In this document: positions 21,212 to 32,665 of the stretch, one piece after another | Layout of the letters: each line of letters begins with the position of its first letter | Numbering within the stretch: the first letter of the stretch is position 1 | From: Basidiobolus meristosporus CBS 931.73 | Lineage: Eukaryota; Basidiobolomycota; Basidiobolomycetes; Basidiobolales; Basidiobolaceae | Length of the DNA stretch: 40,488 nucleotides | Reading direction: 5' to 3' | Assembly (NCBI GenBank): GCA_002104905.1 | Contig: MCFE01000742.1 | Span: 1-40,488 of the forward strand | Notes under the pieces: generated by a model | Told to the model about the DNA's origin: nothing | What the model saw: the letters and a program-made list of their open reading frames with translations, nothing else | Database searches by the model: none | Program-made: the position numbers and the translations under genes

Positions 21212-22521
21212 TTATTGGTAGAGTCCGGAGTCACCGAGGCAGTCAGCAACAGTGGTGATCTTGAACCCAGACTTGATCACAGTATCCAAGATGCTGCCAG
21301 CAACGTTGATGGTGCTGAGTTGGATGTCGTGTTGGAGGGAGATGAAGCGGTCGTTCTTCTTGTCAGCCTTGGCGAGAGTATCCTTGTAAACCTTGAGGGT
21401 CTTCTGAGAGTTCTTGTGTTCCCAGTCAAGGGTGTCGACATTCCAGTTGATGACCTTGTAGCCCAACTCCTTCATGACGGCGAGGGACTTGGTGCTAACC
21501 TCACCGTAGGGTGGGCGCATGTATTGGGGACGCTTGCCAATCACCTTGAAGATGGCATCAGAGGTCTTTTGCATCTCGGAGCGGATCTTGGAATCGGAGG
21601 ACTTGGCAAGGGAGATGTGGGTGTAGGTGTGGGAACCAATGTGGTGGCCTTCATCGTAGGCACGCTTGAGGAATTGGCGACCTTGGGAGGACTCGAGCAC
21701 TGCAGAGAGAGAGAGAGAGAGCGGGGGGGGAGAGAGGTGAATAGTTAGTGTACTGCCTCAGAATTCATCAGGGAAGACTGGTCCCACTACTAAAATGCGA
21801 CCAATCCAACTGGCCAGTGGTACTTACTTTCACCGACAACGAAGAAAGTGACCTTGACGTTTCTGGCCTTCAGGTCATCAAGGAGTCTGCCGGTGTATTC
21901 ACTTGGTCCATCATCGAAAGTAACGGCGAAGGAACCGGCTTTGTTGCAAGTCTCAATGACCTTGCCAGTGGGAACTTTGCCTCCGGGGGTGTTGGTGGGT
22001 TGAGGCTGAGGCTGGCTGCCTTTGCAGTACTCCTCGGTGTTTCCACACCATCCGTACTCGGAGCAGCAGTAGCCGGCTGGGCATTGGACAAAGACGTTGC
22101 CCTTCAATCCACAAGTCCAGTCACTGGAGATGACGGTCTTGGTGGGGTTGGGGCCAGTAGTGGTACTAGGCTTGCTAGTGGGCTTCACAGAAGTGGTGGG
22201 CTTGGCGGTGGTGGTGGGCTTGGAGTTCTTGCATTGGAACAAGCAGTCGGTGACACAGTGCTCCTTGCTGGTTCCACACCTGAAATCGAAAGAATGTTGA
22301 GTATCCTGTTGAGTGTCGGAGCCCTCGACTGAGCGGTGGGCAGTTGGGGATAGGATAGATAGGACTTACCATCCATAGGTTGAGCAACACTCGCCGCTAG
22401 GGCAAGTGACTTTCTCACCATTGATCATCCCGCATCTATCATCCTTGGAAACACGAGCTTGAGTAGCAGTGACCTGGAGGAAGACGGCAATGGAGATAAG
22501 CACAGCTTTAGAGAAATACAT
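21212..22521 (-). CDS. Chitin deacetylase with two chitin-binding modules, copy 1
   Basis: A secreted CE4 enzyme of the type that removes acetyl groups from chitin to give chitosan. Exons on the minus strand are 22521-22370, 22279-21828 and 21699-21212, giving 363 residues. Order of parts: signal peptide (1-22); hevein-type CBM18 (~30-67, CCSTYGWCG); Thr/Pro-rich linker (~71-100); second CBM18 (~107-136, CCSEYGWCG); a second Pro-rich linker; then the NodB domain. The NodB domain has TFDDG (171-175), HTYTH (225-229), RPPYG (263-267), the VDTLDW motif (~289-294) and LQHD (323-326). All metal and catalytic positions expected for CE4 are present. Intron 1 interrupts the first GWCG motif; intron 2 contains a (GA)n tract next to the acceptor. 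Substrate is inferred from the family. Likely roles are cell-wall remodelling or hiding chitin from host enzymes. Confidence 0.93.
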
Positions 22522-22566
22522 TGTTGAATTGATGGATACTGACTCCCAATCAAGAACGCACTATCC

Positions 22567-22574
22567 CTTAAATA
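22567..22574 (-). promoter_or_regulatory. TATA-like element of chitin deacetylase copy 1
   Basis: TATTTAAG on the minus strand, ~46-53 bases upstream of the ATG at 22521. The sequence upstream is unique to this copy. Confidence 0.45.
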
Positions 22575-22659
22575 CCCAAGTTCAAAACTTGGCTTCCTCA
22601 AATGGAGCAAAGGGATTCCTACATTATCCCATCAATGTTGCACTGCATTTGTGGCCCTA

Positions 22660-23312
22660 GATTCCAACAAAACAGATAGCTCCAAGGTAGAATGTACACA
22701 TCGGTTTGGCACCTTGTATGACCATACGTATATGCGAAGTTGAACTGTTCCATATGCGAGTGGGCAAAATAAGCTGATCAGCATTTATTGGATCGATTTC
22801 CATTCCCGGAACCTCGATTCGCCGGTCGAGAGAAATGGGGGCATCTGCGAAATCGTCGATATTTTCGTTCAACGGGCGAATCCCTTTTTTCCATTAAGGT
22901 GGCCGATAGTAGCTATATCAGGATTCTTTGGAAATCTTGGTGGTTAATCGGAATCATTGCGCATGCATGAAGACTTTGTAAAACCCGGTATGAAGCCGGT
23001 CAGTTGTACCTTAGGCCATTCTGACTATTGGTCCATCAGCAGGTAATTTTCCCTCCAACCAAAAAAGACACCATCCCACGTTTGGATGATAGTTTATCCT
23101 GGCAGCGGAAAAATTCTTGGTTGAATATAGAGGCTGATTTCCATCAACAGCTCAATCTTTCAAATCTACCAGTCCTACGTGGGATTCCCACTCGAATGCA
23201 ATCTTGGAACAGCAACCATTTCATGGACGAAAAGGTTTATTAAATTATGATAAATATGACCTCAAAATTCGACGTAAATTACGTTAAGAACAAATTTAGC
23301 TAGACCAGAGTC
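22660..23312. other. Spacer between chitin deacetylase copies 1 and 2
   Basis: No gene is recognised. The spacer shows no clear similarity to the spacers around copies 2 and 3, although the genes themselves are nearly identical. Open frames here are short and without domains. Confidence 0.5.
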
Positions 23313-24622
23313 TTATTGGTAAAGACCGGAGTCACCGAGGCAATCAGCAACGGTGGTGATCTTGAACCCAGACTTGATCACAGTATCCAAGATGCTGCCA
23401 GCAACGTTGATGGTGCTGAGTTGGATGTCGTGTTGGAGGGAGATGAAGCGGTCGTTCTTCTTGTCAGCCTTGGCAAGGGTATCCTTGTAAACCTTGAGGG
23501 TCTTCTGAGAGTTCTTGTGTTCCCAGTCAAGGGTGTCGACATTCCAGTTGATGACCTTGTAGCCCAACTCCTTCATGACGGCGAGGGACTTGGTGCTAAC
23601 CTCACCGTAGGGTGGGCGCATGTATTGGGGACGCTTGCCAATCACCTTGAAGATGGCATCAGAGGTCTTTTGCATCTCGGAGCGGATCTTGGAATCGGAG
23701 GACTTGGCAAGGGAGATGTGGGTGTAGGTGTGGGAACCAATGTGGTGGCCTTCATCGTAGGCACGCTTGAGGAATTGGCGACCTTGGGAGGACTCGAGCA
23801 CTGCAGAGAGAGAGAGAGAGAGCGGGGGGGGAGAGAGGTGAATAGTTAGTGTACTGCCTCAGAATTCATCAGGGAAGACTGGTCCCACTACTAAAATGCG
23901 ACCAATCCAACTGGCCAGTGGTACTTACTTTCACCGACAACGAAGAAAGTGACCTTGACGTTTCTGGCCTTCAGGTCATCAAGGAGTCTGCCGGTGTATT
24001 CACTTGGTCCATCATCGAAAGTAACGGCGAAGGAACCGGCTTTGTTGCAAGTCTCAATGACCTTGCCAGTGGGAACTTTGCCTCCGGGGGTGTTGGTGGG
24101 TTGAGGCTGAGGCTGGCTGCCTTTGCAGTACTCCTCGGTGTTTCCACACCATCCGTACTCGGAGCAGCAGTAGCCGGCTGGGCATTGGACAAAGACGTTG
24201 CCCTTCAATCCACAAGTCCAGTCACTGGAGATGACGGTCTTGGTGGGTTTGGGGCCAGTAGTGGTACTAGGCTTGCTAGTAGGCTTCACAGAAGTGGTGG
24301 GCTTGGTGGTGGTGGTGGGCTTGGAGTTCTTGCATTGGAACAAGCAGTCGGTGACACAGTGCTCCTTGCTGGTTCCACACCTGAAATCGAAAGAATGTTG
24401 AGTATCCTGTTGAGTGTCGGAGCCCTCGACTGAGCGGTGGGCAGTTGGGGATAGGATAGATAGGACTTACCATCCATAGGTTGAGCAACACTCGCCGCTA
24501 GGGCAAGTGATTTTCTGTCCATTGATCATCCCGCATCTATCATCCTTGGAAACATGAGCTTGAGTAGCAGTGACCTGGAGGAAGACGGCAATGGAGATAA
24601 GCACAGCTTTAGAGAAATACAT
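23313..24622 (-). CDS. Chitin deacetylase with two chitin-binding modules, copy 2
   Basis: Same structure and same 363-residue length as copy 1, offset by exactly 2101 bases throughout. Exons are 24622-24471, 24380-23929 and 23800-23313. The NodB part encoded by exon 3 is identical to copies 1 and 3 at protein level. Differences from copy 1 lie in exon 1 (QAHV for QARV, NGQKIT for NGEKVT) and in the first linker (TTTTKP, GPKPTKT). These changes avoid all catalytic and chitin-binding Cys and aromatic positions. The sequence upstream of the ATG and downstream of the stop is not shared with the other copies, so each gene has its own promoter and 3' UTR. Confidence 0.93.
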
Positions 24623-24669
24623 TGTTGAGTTGGAGGAGATTACTGAATAACAATGTACGTGCAAGGTGA

Positions 24670-24677
24670 CTTTTATA
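24670..24677 (-). promoter_or_regulatory. TATA box of chitin deacetylase copy 2
   Basis: TATAAAAG on the minus strand, ~48-55 bases upstream of the ATG at 24622. The surrounding sequence differs from the promoters of copies 1 and 3. Confidence 0.5.
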
Positions 24678-25392
24678 TTTGAAGAAGACAGTTGCTCTAA
24701 GTGTTTGCTAGCTTGAAGTTCAATTAATGTCGTACGGCAGAGAGATTCACTCACTAAACTGAACGATGTAATTACCATCTGTGAGACATTAGATAAATTT
24801 TTGGAATTGTAGAATTGATCCACTTGACCCTGCGTGGAAATTTCGAACACTCCGCGATGACGTAACGGTGCGTGATATCCAATATTTCTCCATCCGTTCC
24901 CTTTCACCTTTTGTTGAACTGAACAATCAAATTTACTGTCGGTTCGTAGATTGGCCAGGCCATGGTAACCTAGGTTTTGTTCAATTCTCCAAGAGAAGAT
25001 TCCTTGGCTTATTCGTTGCGCGTTTTGGACGGAAAAGATGTAGAGTTTCAGATATAGCGATGCGTCATGCAGTGAAGAAATATGCAAGAGGTTATTCAAT
25101 TTAAACTATTAGGCCGGGATTTTCAAGCCATTTGGATGTTGAGTGCCACACCCCGTGCAGCAGGTTGCATTAACATGCTAGAGATTTGGTTCCTGAAAAT
25201 CTTGCAGTATTTAGTAGTATTTTTTGATATACCATCTTAGATTGACAAAATATTCCTATCCATGTTTAAAGTAGGATTTAATGAGCTTAATCATTATTAA
25301 CTGAATCTAATTTATTGCGCTAGTGTGGAAAAAATCAACTAGAATTCAAAAACATTGGTCATGCAAATTGATAATGCTTCTAGAATCCAGAC
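24678..25392. other. Spacer between chitin deacetylase copies 2 and 3
   Basis: No gene is recognised. The open frame reaching to 25099 on the minus strand merely extends exon 1 of copy 2 upstream through its promoter. The spacer is AT-rich and unlike the first one. Confidence 0.5.
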
Positions 25393-25883
25393 CTATTGGT
25401 AGAGTCCGGAGTCACCAAGGCAGTCAGCAACGGTGGTGATCTTGAACCCAGACTTGATCACAGTATCCAAGATGCTGCCAGCAACGTTGATGGTGCTGAG
25501 TTGGATGTCGTGTTGGAGGGAGATGAAGCGGTCGTTCTTCTTGTCAGCCTTGGCAAGGGTATCCTTGTAAACCTTGAGGGTCTTCTGAGAGTTCTTGTGT
25601 TCCCAGTCAAGGGTGTCGACATTCCAGTTGATGACCTTGTAGCCCAACTCCTTCATGACGGCGAGGGACTTGGTGCTAACCTCACCGTAGGGTGGGCGCA
25701 TGTATTGGGGACGCTTGCCAATCACCTTGAAGATGGCATCAGAGGTCTTTTGCATCTCGGAGCGGATCTTGGAGTCAGAGGACTTGGCAAGGGAGATGTG
25801 GGTGTAGGTGTGGGAACCAATGTGGTGGCCTTCATCGTAGGCACGCTTGAGGAATTGGCGACCTTGGGAGGACTCGAGCACTG

Positions 25884-25917
<34 letters not shown>

Positions 25918-26708
25918 AGAGAGGTGAATAGTTAGTGTACTGCCTCAGAATTCATCAGGGAAGACTGGTCCCACTACTAAAATGCGACCAATCCAACTGG
26001 CCAGTGGTACTTACTTTCACCGACAACGAAGAAAGTGACCTTGACGTTTCTGGCCTTCAGGTCATCAAGGAGTCTGCCGGTGTATTCACTTGGTCCATCA
26101 TCGAAAGTAACGGCGAAGGAACCGGCTTTGTTGCAAGTCTCAATGACCTTGCCAGTGGGAACTTTGCCTCCGGGGGTGTTGGTGGGTTGAGGCTGAGGCT
26201 GGCTGCCTTTGCAGTACTCCTCGGTGTTTCCACACCATCCGTACTCGGAGCAGCAGTAGCCGGCTGGGCATTGGACAAAGACGTTGCCCTTCAATCCACA
26301 AGTCCAGTCACTGGAGATGACGGTCTTGGTGGGGTTGGGGCCAGTAGTGGTACTAGGCTTGCTAGTGGGCTTCACAGAAGTGGTGGGCTTGGTGGTGGTG
26401 GTGGGCTTGGAGTTCTTGCATTGGAACAAGCAGTCGGTGACACAGTGCTCCTTGCTGGTTCCACACCTGAAATCGAAAGAATGTTGAGTATCCTGCTGAG
26501 TGCCGGAGCCCTCCACTGAACGGTGGGCAGTTGGGGATAGGATAGATAGGACTTACCATCCATAGGTTGAGCAACACTCGCCGCTAGGGCAAGTGACTTT
26601 CTCACCATTGATCATCCCGCATCTATCATCCTTGGAAACACGAGCCTGAGTAGCAGTGACCTGGAGGAAGACGGCAATGGAGATAAGCACAGCTTTAGAG
26701 AAATACAT
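25393..26708 (-). CDS. Chitin deacetylase with two chitin-binding modules, copy 3
   Basis: Third tandem copy, 363 residues. Exons are 26708-26557, 26466-26015 and 25880-25393. The exon 1 protein sequence agrees with copy 1 (QARV, NGEKVT); the linker has TTTTKP as in copy 2 but GPNPTKT as in copy 1. Copy 3 therefore mixes features of the other two, as expected from gene conversion. Intron 2 (25881-26014) is 134 nt rather than 128 because its (GA)n tract is longer. The stop is TAG rather than TAA. Similarity to the other copies ends a few bases outside the start and stop codons. CE4 motifs are all intact. Confidence 0.93.
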
Positions 26709-26748
26709 TGTTCGAGAGGATTTTGACCACATACACTATTTTCCTGAC

Positions 26749-26757
26749 CCTTATATA
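26749..26757 (-). promoter_or_regulatory. TATA box of chitin deacetylase copy 3
   Basis: TATATAAGG on the minus strand, ~41-49 bases upstream of the ATG at 26708. Confidence 0.5.
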
Positions 26758-29700
26758 GTTGGTAGACACCGCGGATGCAAAATACACTCAAGTGTTACAC
26801 AAGTTTGAACTGATTTTTCGTAGGAACATTCAAGCCCACATGTTTGTAACTGCTAAATTGGTCCAACATTTATGACCAGGCGCAACTAAAAGTCGGTCAT
26901 ACTCTTGTTTTTTACGTAGTGCGCAATCAAAAAATCTTTACTGGCCCAACTTCCATTGACATTAATGGACCCTAATCCTAGAGCAGATGAGCAGTGTTCT
27001 CGTAAAAACATCTTCCCTGTATATCACTTTCCGGTTGAGATGGCCTAGATCAAAGCTTTAGGAGGTATTGTTACCTCATCACCTCTGATTCGATTTATCA
27101 TCTACGGTGCCGAGAGGTTGGGTAGCTCCGTTTTTTTACGTTTTCCCGATAATGTTACGCATGATTTGCTAACTAACACCAATTGACGCCACCTGGTAAA
27201 ACCAGCATGGAGATGTACGACGTGGACGTATTCAGTAATGATCAATGTAAGCACTTTCTCCGTTTCCAACCCAAGATACACCTTATTCGATCAGGTCATT
27301 AGTGCATATAGGCCGTAGTACTTCCGGGCCAGCAATAGCAACGTGTATCAAGGATCCAGATTTTTCATTCTCAAAAGGATCATCGTAGTGTGGCGGATCT
27401 CAAGATTAGCAGTATTGGAGATGTTGAGGTTTGGCTAGCATCGGTTGATCACTACCAAACTCCCAGGAGAGCACTGGCGAAATCATAGAATTTTCATTCC
27501 GAATGGTTTCTTCTTTATCGCTGTGAACCTGCATTGTGGGGGTTGAATGTTACTCGAGCTTCTACAACCCAGCGATTGGCATGAGGACTGCCATTGCCAA
27601 GGTGAAATTACAAGCACCTTCAATATGCTACGTAAATTACCATAATGGTTACATTGCATGGTGCGAAGTGTCGATATTATTAGCAAACTATTAATAGCGC
27701 GTCAATAATCATGGCTTTAGTGCTGTCATCATCAAGATCCCAGCTTCTTGTAACGAATGACATCATGTGGTTTGTAACATGCACCGATGAATGGCAGACT
27801 CTCTCTTAGCTGAGCATATATTATAATGTTAACTAGACCAGGGAAGCGTTTGGATCTCAAGCCAAATTTATCCGAGATTTTTGATGACGAAATCATCGTC
27901 GCTTCAGCGAGGCTTTCTAGATGGGGGCTTGATTTGCACTTTCTATGATATTCGAATGCCTTTCAGTTGGCTAAATTAGTCTAGAAATAGCATGATTGAC
28001 GATTGGCATTCACGGTCTGGTATACGCCATCCTATCGGTGATGAACTTGGTATTGTCCATGGTAGTCTCTCCCGCAGCGATTTCATCCAACCATTCTAGA
28101 CCCTACTGTCAGTTGAGTGGGGTGCTTTCCCACTCAATAGTTGGTATCACATAGGACAGTGGTTCAAAAGCCGGTCTAGCTTGATCCTCATTCAGCTGCC
28201 ACCAAATTACTGTGTGTAACAATCTGGAATTCACCATTCTTCCGCCAGTTTTCTTGAGACATTGGCGTGGTGGAAAACCAGTTTCTTCCGTAAACATCAG
28301 GCAAAGATTGATACTTTTACTGCTTTTGTTAGATTTGGGAGTCCCTCATACTGGTATTTAACTGGCTTGCGGCCAAAACGAAACCTACAGTTAGATGCTA
28401 GGCGATGGGGTAAAAAGGAGAGTAGTTCATCCGAGACATCAGCGGTTTGTGCTAGGCATTTGCTCACTTCGAAAACAGTAGAAGGCTTGATCAACATAAT
28501 TCCACATCGCTAGTTTCATTGTGAGAAACAGATCTGCGCAGTGAGGCTCATTGGCCTTCTACATATCAGACTTTGGGATTCGTACGCGAGCCACAACTCA
28601 TTGTTTGCCATTGCCATATTCAAAGCACTGGTTATTCAGGTCTTGGCGATGCGGCGGATTCCAGATAGGTTGCAAATAGCCCTCCTGCTAAATCAGCAGA
28701 CTGTCCGGCATATCAGGTTAAGTCCAGATATGCTTAAATCACATATGATTGAGCAAGTCGACATGGCTGATTAGTATCACGTTGTTGCCTACCTGCAGCT
28801 TATCCATTGTAGACTGGAAAATCATTCGTATAATAATTCTTAGATTGATACTAGGATCATTTGGCTATCGCAGAATGTGATCAACATATGACTACAATAC
28901 TATTCAACAACAGATTTGCTTTAAGCGTTCTATCTCAACATCCCCAACAACATTGCGGAGGCGATGTGTATGATTGGTAGCTAGAATAGAGAACTTCGTC
29001 AAGCTAACCACTTCAACAAGCAATAATCTAAACAAGCGTGTATAACTCAATTGTGTTGCGACAATTGTGGGCAGATTCGAAAAAAGTGTACATTGTGGTC
29101 TGGAAGGCTGTCTTAAAGTATTCATACTCTCCCAAAGAACATGTGATATTCACAAATTCTACTCTATATTATACGGAACTTCGGATAGGCTTCATTGATG
29201 TAAACTGAATCTATAAATAGGCGTCCAATGATATTAATCTATATTGCGGAGTATGGCTGTCTCTTCACATGCTATGCCACATGATACATGAAAAATTTGC
29301 TTCCATGGCAGATTCAGCTTGGCCAGAATAAACAGTTTTTAACAGTGATCCTATTAGCCTAAAGTATACAGGAGATTAACTTAAAGATACAAATATGGCC
29401 TTTAGCCTGGCTTAGTATATATTTGAAAAATGCTACTAGATTTAGTGTTAGGTCATCAGATCTGAGAGTCTGTGATGATCATTTCAAAGTCATCAAAATA
29501 TTGGGGGGGGGTAGATTTTGGCCTTCCAGTAGACAACCACGTCACTTCATTTCTTATACATCCTTGTCAAGTAGGCCCTCAGCAATGTTCATAATTCACA
29601 ACTCCAAGCACTAGTATTGTCATTGCTAAGTCCTTTTATTTCGAACATGTTACAACAAACAGCTGCGCCGAGGAATATATTTTACTTTAATTATCAGCCA

Positions 29701-31482
29701 TTGTCAACCTGAAAGCAAACAGATCAGCTTACTGTAAATAGATGGCTTACCCCATACTTGCACGCAACTACTCATTGTCATATATGACATAACATGTTCT
29801 TGAGCTCCGCTTTATTGTACTAAAAAGTCGATACTATTGCAGTACTACTGGGGGGCTATAGATGAGTTGTGGATAGCTAGAAGATTTGGATGACATTCAC
29901 CTGCTAGTTTATTGAGTCCATTTTTTCACGTTTAGGATAATTTTGTAGAATTAATCATAGGAGCGTGCTTAGGGAGGTCCGCGGAGGTGGTATATATAGT
30001 TTGGGGTTATCTTGGTGAGTTTGTGAATTCTGATAGCTTCCAAGATTTCACTGATTCAAGAATTAACTATGATCTTAACTGTCGAACCCTGAGTATATAG
30101 GCACTAGGCAAATATCCTACAAACCAAATTGATAGAGCTCTAATAGAGCACTTGTATATTTAGTAGATCCTTGTGTTATCACTTAAAGGAATGCCTTTAG
30201 GAAGGTCACAGGAACCAGGGTTGGGTTTGGGGTAAGTTTGAAATCCAATCACTTCAAAGTCTTCTGGCAATTCTTGGAATTAATAAGTGTCTCAGGACAA
30301 TATTCATACAATTGGCCAAGCAATAAATTATAGTGCTTGAATAATTTAGGCGCTAAACCAAATGATTGCAACAATCTCTATGTGGTGAATACATGCATGG
30401 GAAACGCTGCTATTTAGTTCCAGTGGATCGCTCAAAAGTGGTATCTTCTTGCTTCGTGACTAGCCGCTTTTTGGTGCCCATGGATAAAATTTGCCACATG
30501 TACAAGGGTTTTGTTGTATCAAGCCAGGCATTCCATGATCCGTCACATAATGATAACAAAGTATCACTTGAAAGCATGCTGCATAGATTCGAGGCATTGA
30601 GTACTCAACCTCCATCCTTGCTATAAAAGATGCTCTACAGTCCATGATCTCCAGCTATCCTTCCATACTACCACTGCGTAGCACCCAAAATACCTGCTTC
30701 CAATTGTACACCAGATATGCCCTTCAGTAAGCTCTCCTCAAAAAACACCAGCGTAGGCAGAGTGATGCGTACCATAATCGCATTGCCTAAATATTCTTGG
30801 TGCATCTGATATACATGGCTGACTGGCACCAGTGCGAATGTATCGCTTGAGCATGACTCAAACCCATATTCAGGATGCCACTGAGCAATCCTCGCGTCTA
30901 AGCCACTTAACTGCCAATACCACTGGGCCCAACATGTTGCGAGTAATACAATTGCGGATTTGTGGTTAGGTTACTCCCGAAAATTTCCAATGAACTAGAA
31001 GCCAACAAGTCGCAAGGTGGCTACTACTGATCGTTTGATAGGCCTTCACAGTTGCTGTCACCTTTATTGCGTGGGCTTTGGTCTATGCAGCTTTATCCTC
31101 GTCTTATCGTTGATGAGTATGCTATTGTCATCCTGTTTTGCCGTATACTGGATTGTTCCTGTTCCGAGTATGAGATTTGGCAGATTGTTGCTCTCCTAAT
31201 AAACTGGGTATAGATCGGCCGGCTTGATAGCCATCACGCACCCCATATGATGCTCTTTGCACACGATCAATCGATGACCACAATGGATGGTTCAAGAGGG
31301 TAAACTACATTCCATTTATTTATCAAAAGCGAATCGTGACTCCACATGTCTGCCATGCTGTGAATCCGCACCTACCAATCCGTAGAGCATCAACAGAATG
31401 GAAATCAGCCAAATTTCAGGTCGCTACAGTTGCTGGGTTAGTTGTTATCGATGCAGAAAAAATGGCCAAGTCAAGATGGCCA
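26758..31482. other. Long intergenic stretch, no recognised gene
   Basis: Nearly 5 kb of moderately AT-rich sequence. Open frames are all under ~90 codons, many lack an ATG, and none has a visible domain. A poly-G run occurs at ~29501-29510. The 30000-30330 part has blocks reminiscent of ~18740-18830. The stretch may hold decayed transposons or non-coding transcripts; I can support neither. Confidence 0.4.
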
Positions 31483-32665
31483 CTATTCCGTCTCCGAGTC
31501 TTCCCGGATCTTCCTGGCTCGCTTGGAGCTTTCTAAACGTTCGCTTTCTAACAAGTCGTCGATGTCGCAGATTCGCCATCTCCAGTTAGGTACCTTGTGT
31601 TCAGGTAGCCATGGCTTCGACATGGCCTCTGCTGGTTCAAAGTATGGGCTCTCAAAACTGACCACCAAGGGGCGTCTGGCGAAGTCGGTTTTAAAGACAT
31701 CGTTATCTCGTTTAAGTTGGAATAGTACATCTGCGTCAAACATGACATCCACTTTGGCGTAAAGGCCTTCATGCAGATCCTGAATAAAACTGCGCTCGGC
31801 TGATTTGATTGTCTTTTTGGAGATCGCTACCTTCAGAGTCATCCATTGAAATATACGATATTGTTCCTGTAGGCTGAACGCTTTCTTGGGCCCCCGGGTC
31901 ACCCAAACGTCTCTCAAGTAAACGTGGTGAACCTTTGGGACCTCGATGTTTAATGTGTATCCTTTACGTTTTAATTCTTCGAGTTCTTTACTGTATCGGT
32001 CATATAAATCGCTTGCTAGCATATCGTTCAAGCGTTCCTTGTTTCCTTCCGATATCCCTGAGAATAATGGTACAAGTGCCAGTTTGGCTAAAACAAGAAG
32101 TTAGAGTTCGGCTCTGATTACCTCTCCCACGACTTCTATGGGAAAGGTACGTTGGTATAGCAGGTCATACCTCCATTCAGAAATTCGCCAGGAAAGTAGT
32201 CCCTAGTAGTGTACGCTTTAATATCCCCAAAGGCAAACCAGGAACTGATCGCCTGGCATAAGCCGACTGGGAGTAAGTTTTGAATAAAGGTAAACGGTTT
32301 GTCGAGCCTATATGGATACTGCTGTATGCGAGCAGGATCAGAGCCGCAAAGCCATGCTATAGATTCGGAAGAGTGAGTTCAGGGTTCTAAGTTAAACTTT
32401 AAGACAAATGCCTCGAGAACTTACGGAAATCGGGTTGTGGGAAGTGCTCTGGTGCGGGGTGGTGGTCCTCCGGTGGAGTCCCTTTAGGTGCAGGAGGTGG
32501 TTGGGGGATGGGCTCGTTCGAGTGCCCAGGGAGTGGTGAGGAAGTGTAACCTCGTATACCCAGAATTCTTGGAACAGTCAGAGCATGTTTTGAGAAAGGT
32601 TTCAATGATAATGGGCGATGTAATAACATGTTCAAGTTGCAGAATTTGTGGATGATTTCGTTCAT
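31483..32665 (-). CDS. Mitochondrial Tim44-like-domain protein, three exons
   Basis: Exons on the minus strand are 32665-32425, 32356-32171 and 32087-31483. Introns are 68 and 83 nt; the second has CTAAC before its acceptor. Splicing gives 343 residues. The N-terminus, from Met1 or Met13, is rich in Arg/Lys/Ser/Leu without acidic residues, like a mitochondrial presequence, and a Pro-rich stretch follows (~50-78). The segment DYFPGEFLNGAKLALVPLF, which spans intron 2, and the GNKERLNDML after it match the opening of the Tim44-like fold shared by Tim44, ribosomal mL45 and Mba1. The length and single domain fit an mL45/Mba1-like inner-membrane ribosome receptor or a diverged paralogue better than Tim44 itself. 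The basic C-terminus (ESSKRARKIRED) is also consistent with RNA or ribosome contact. The exact subfamily is inferred. Confidence 0.72.

Noticed and set aside
21122-22332. Plus-strand open frames of ~180-208 codons, repeated opposite each chitin deacetylase
   Set aside because: They are antisense to exons 2 and 3 and recur only because the three genes are near-identical. Gly/Val/Leu-rich low-complexity translation, no domain.
24467-25099. 210-codon minus-strand frame covering exon 1 of chitin deacetylase copy 2
   Set aside because: It is exon 1 read upstream through its TATA box; the signal peptide Met at 24622 is the true start.
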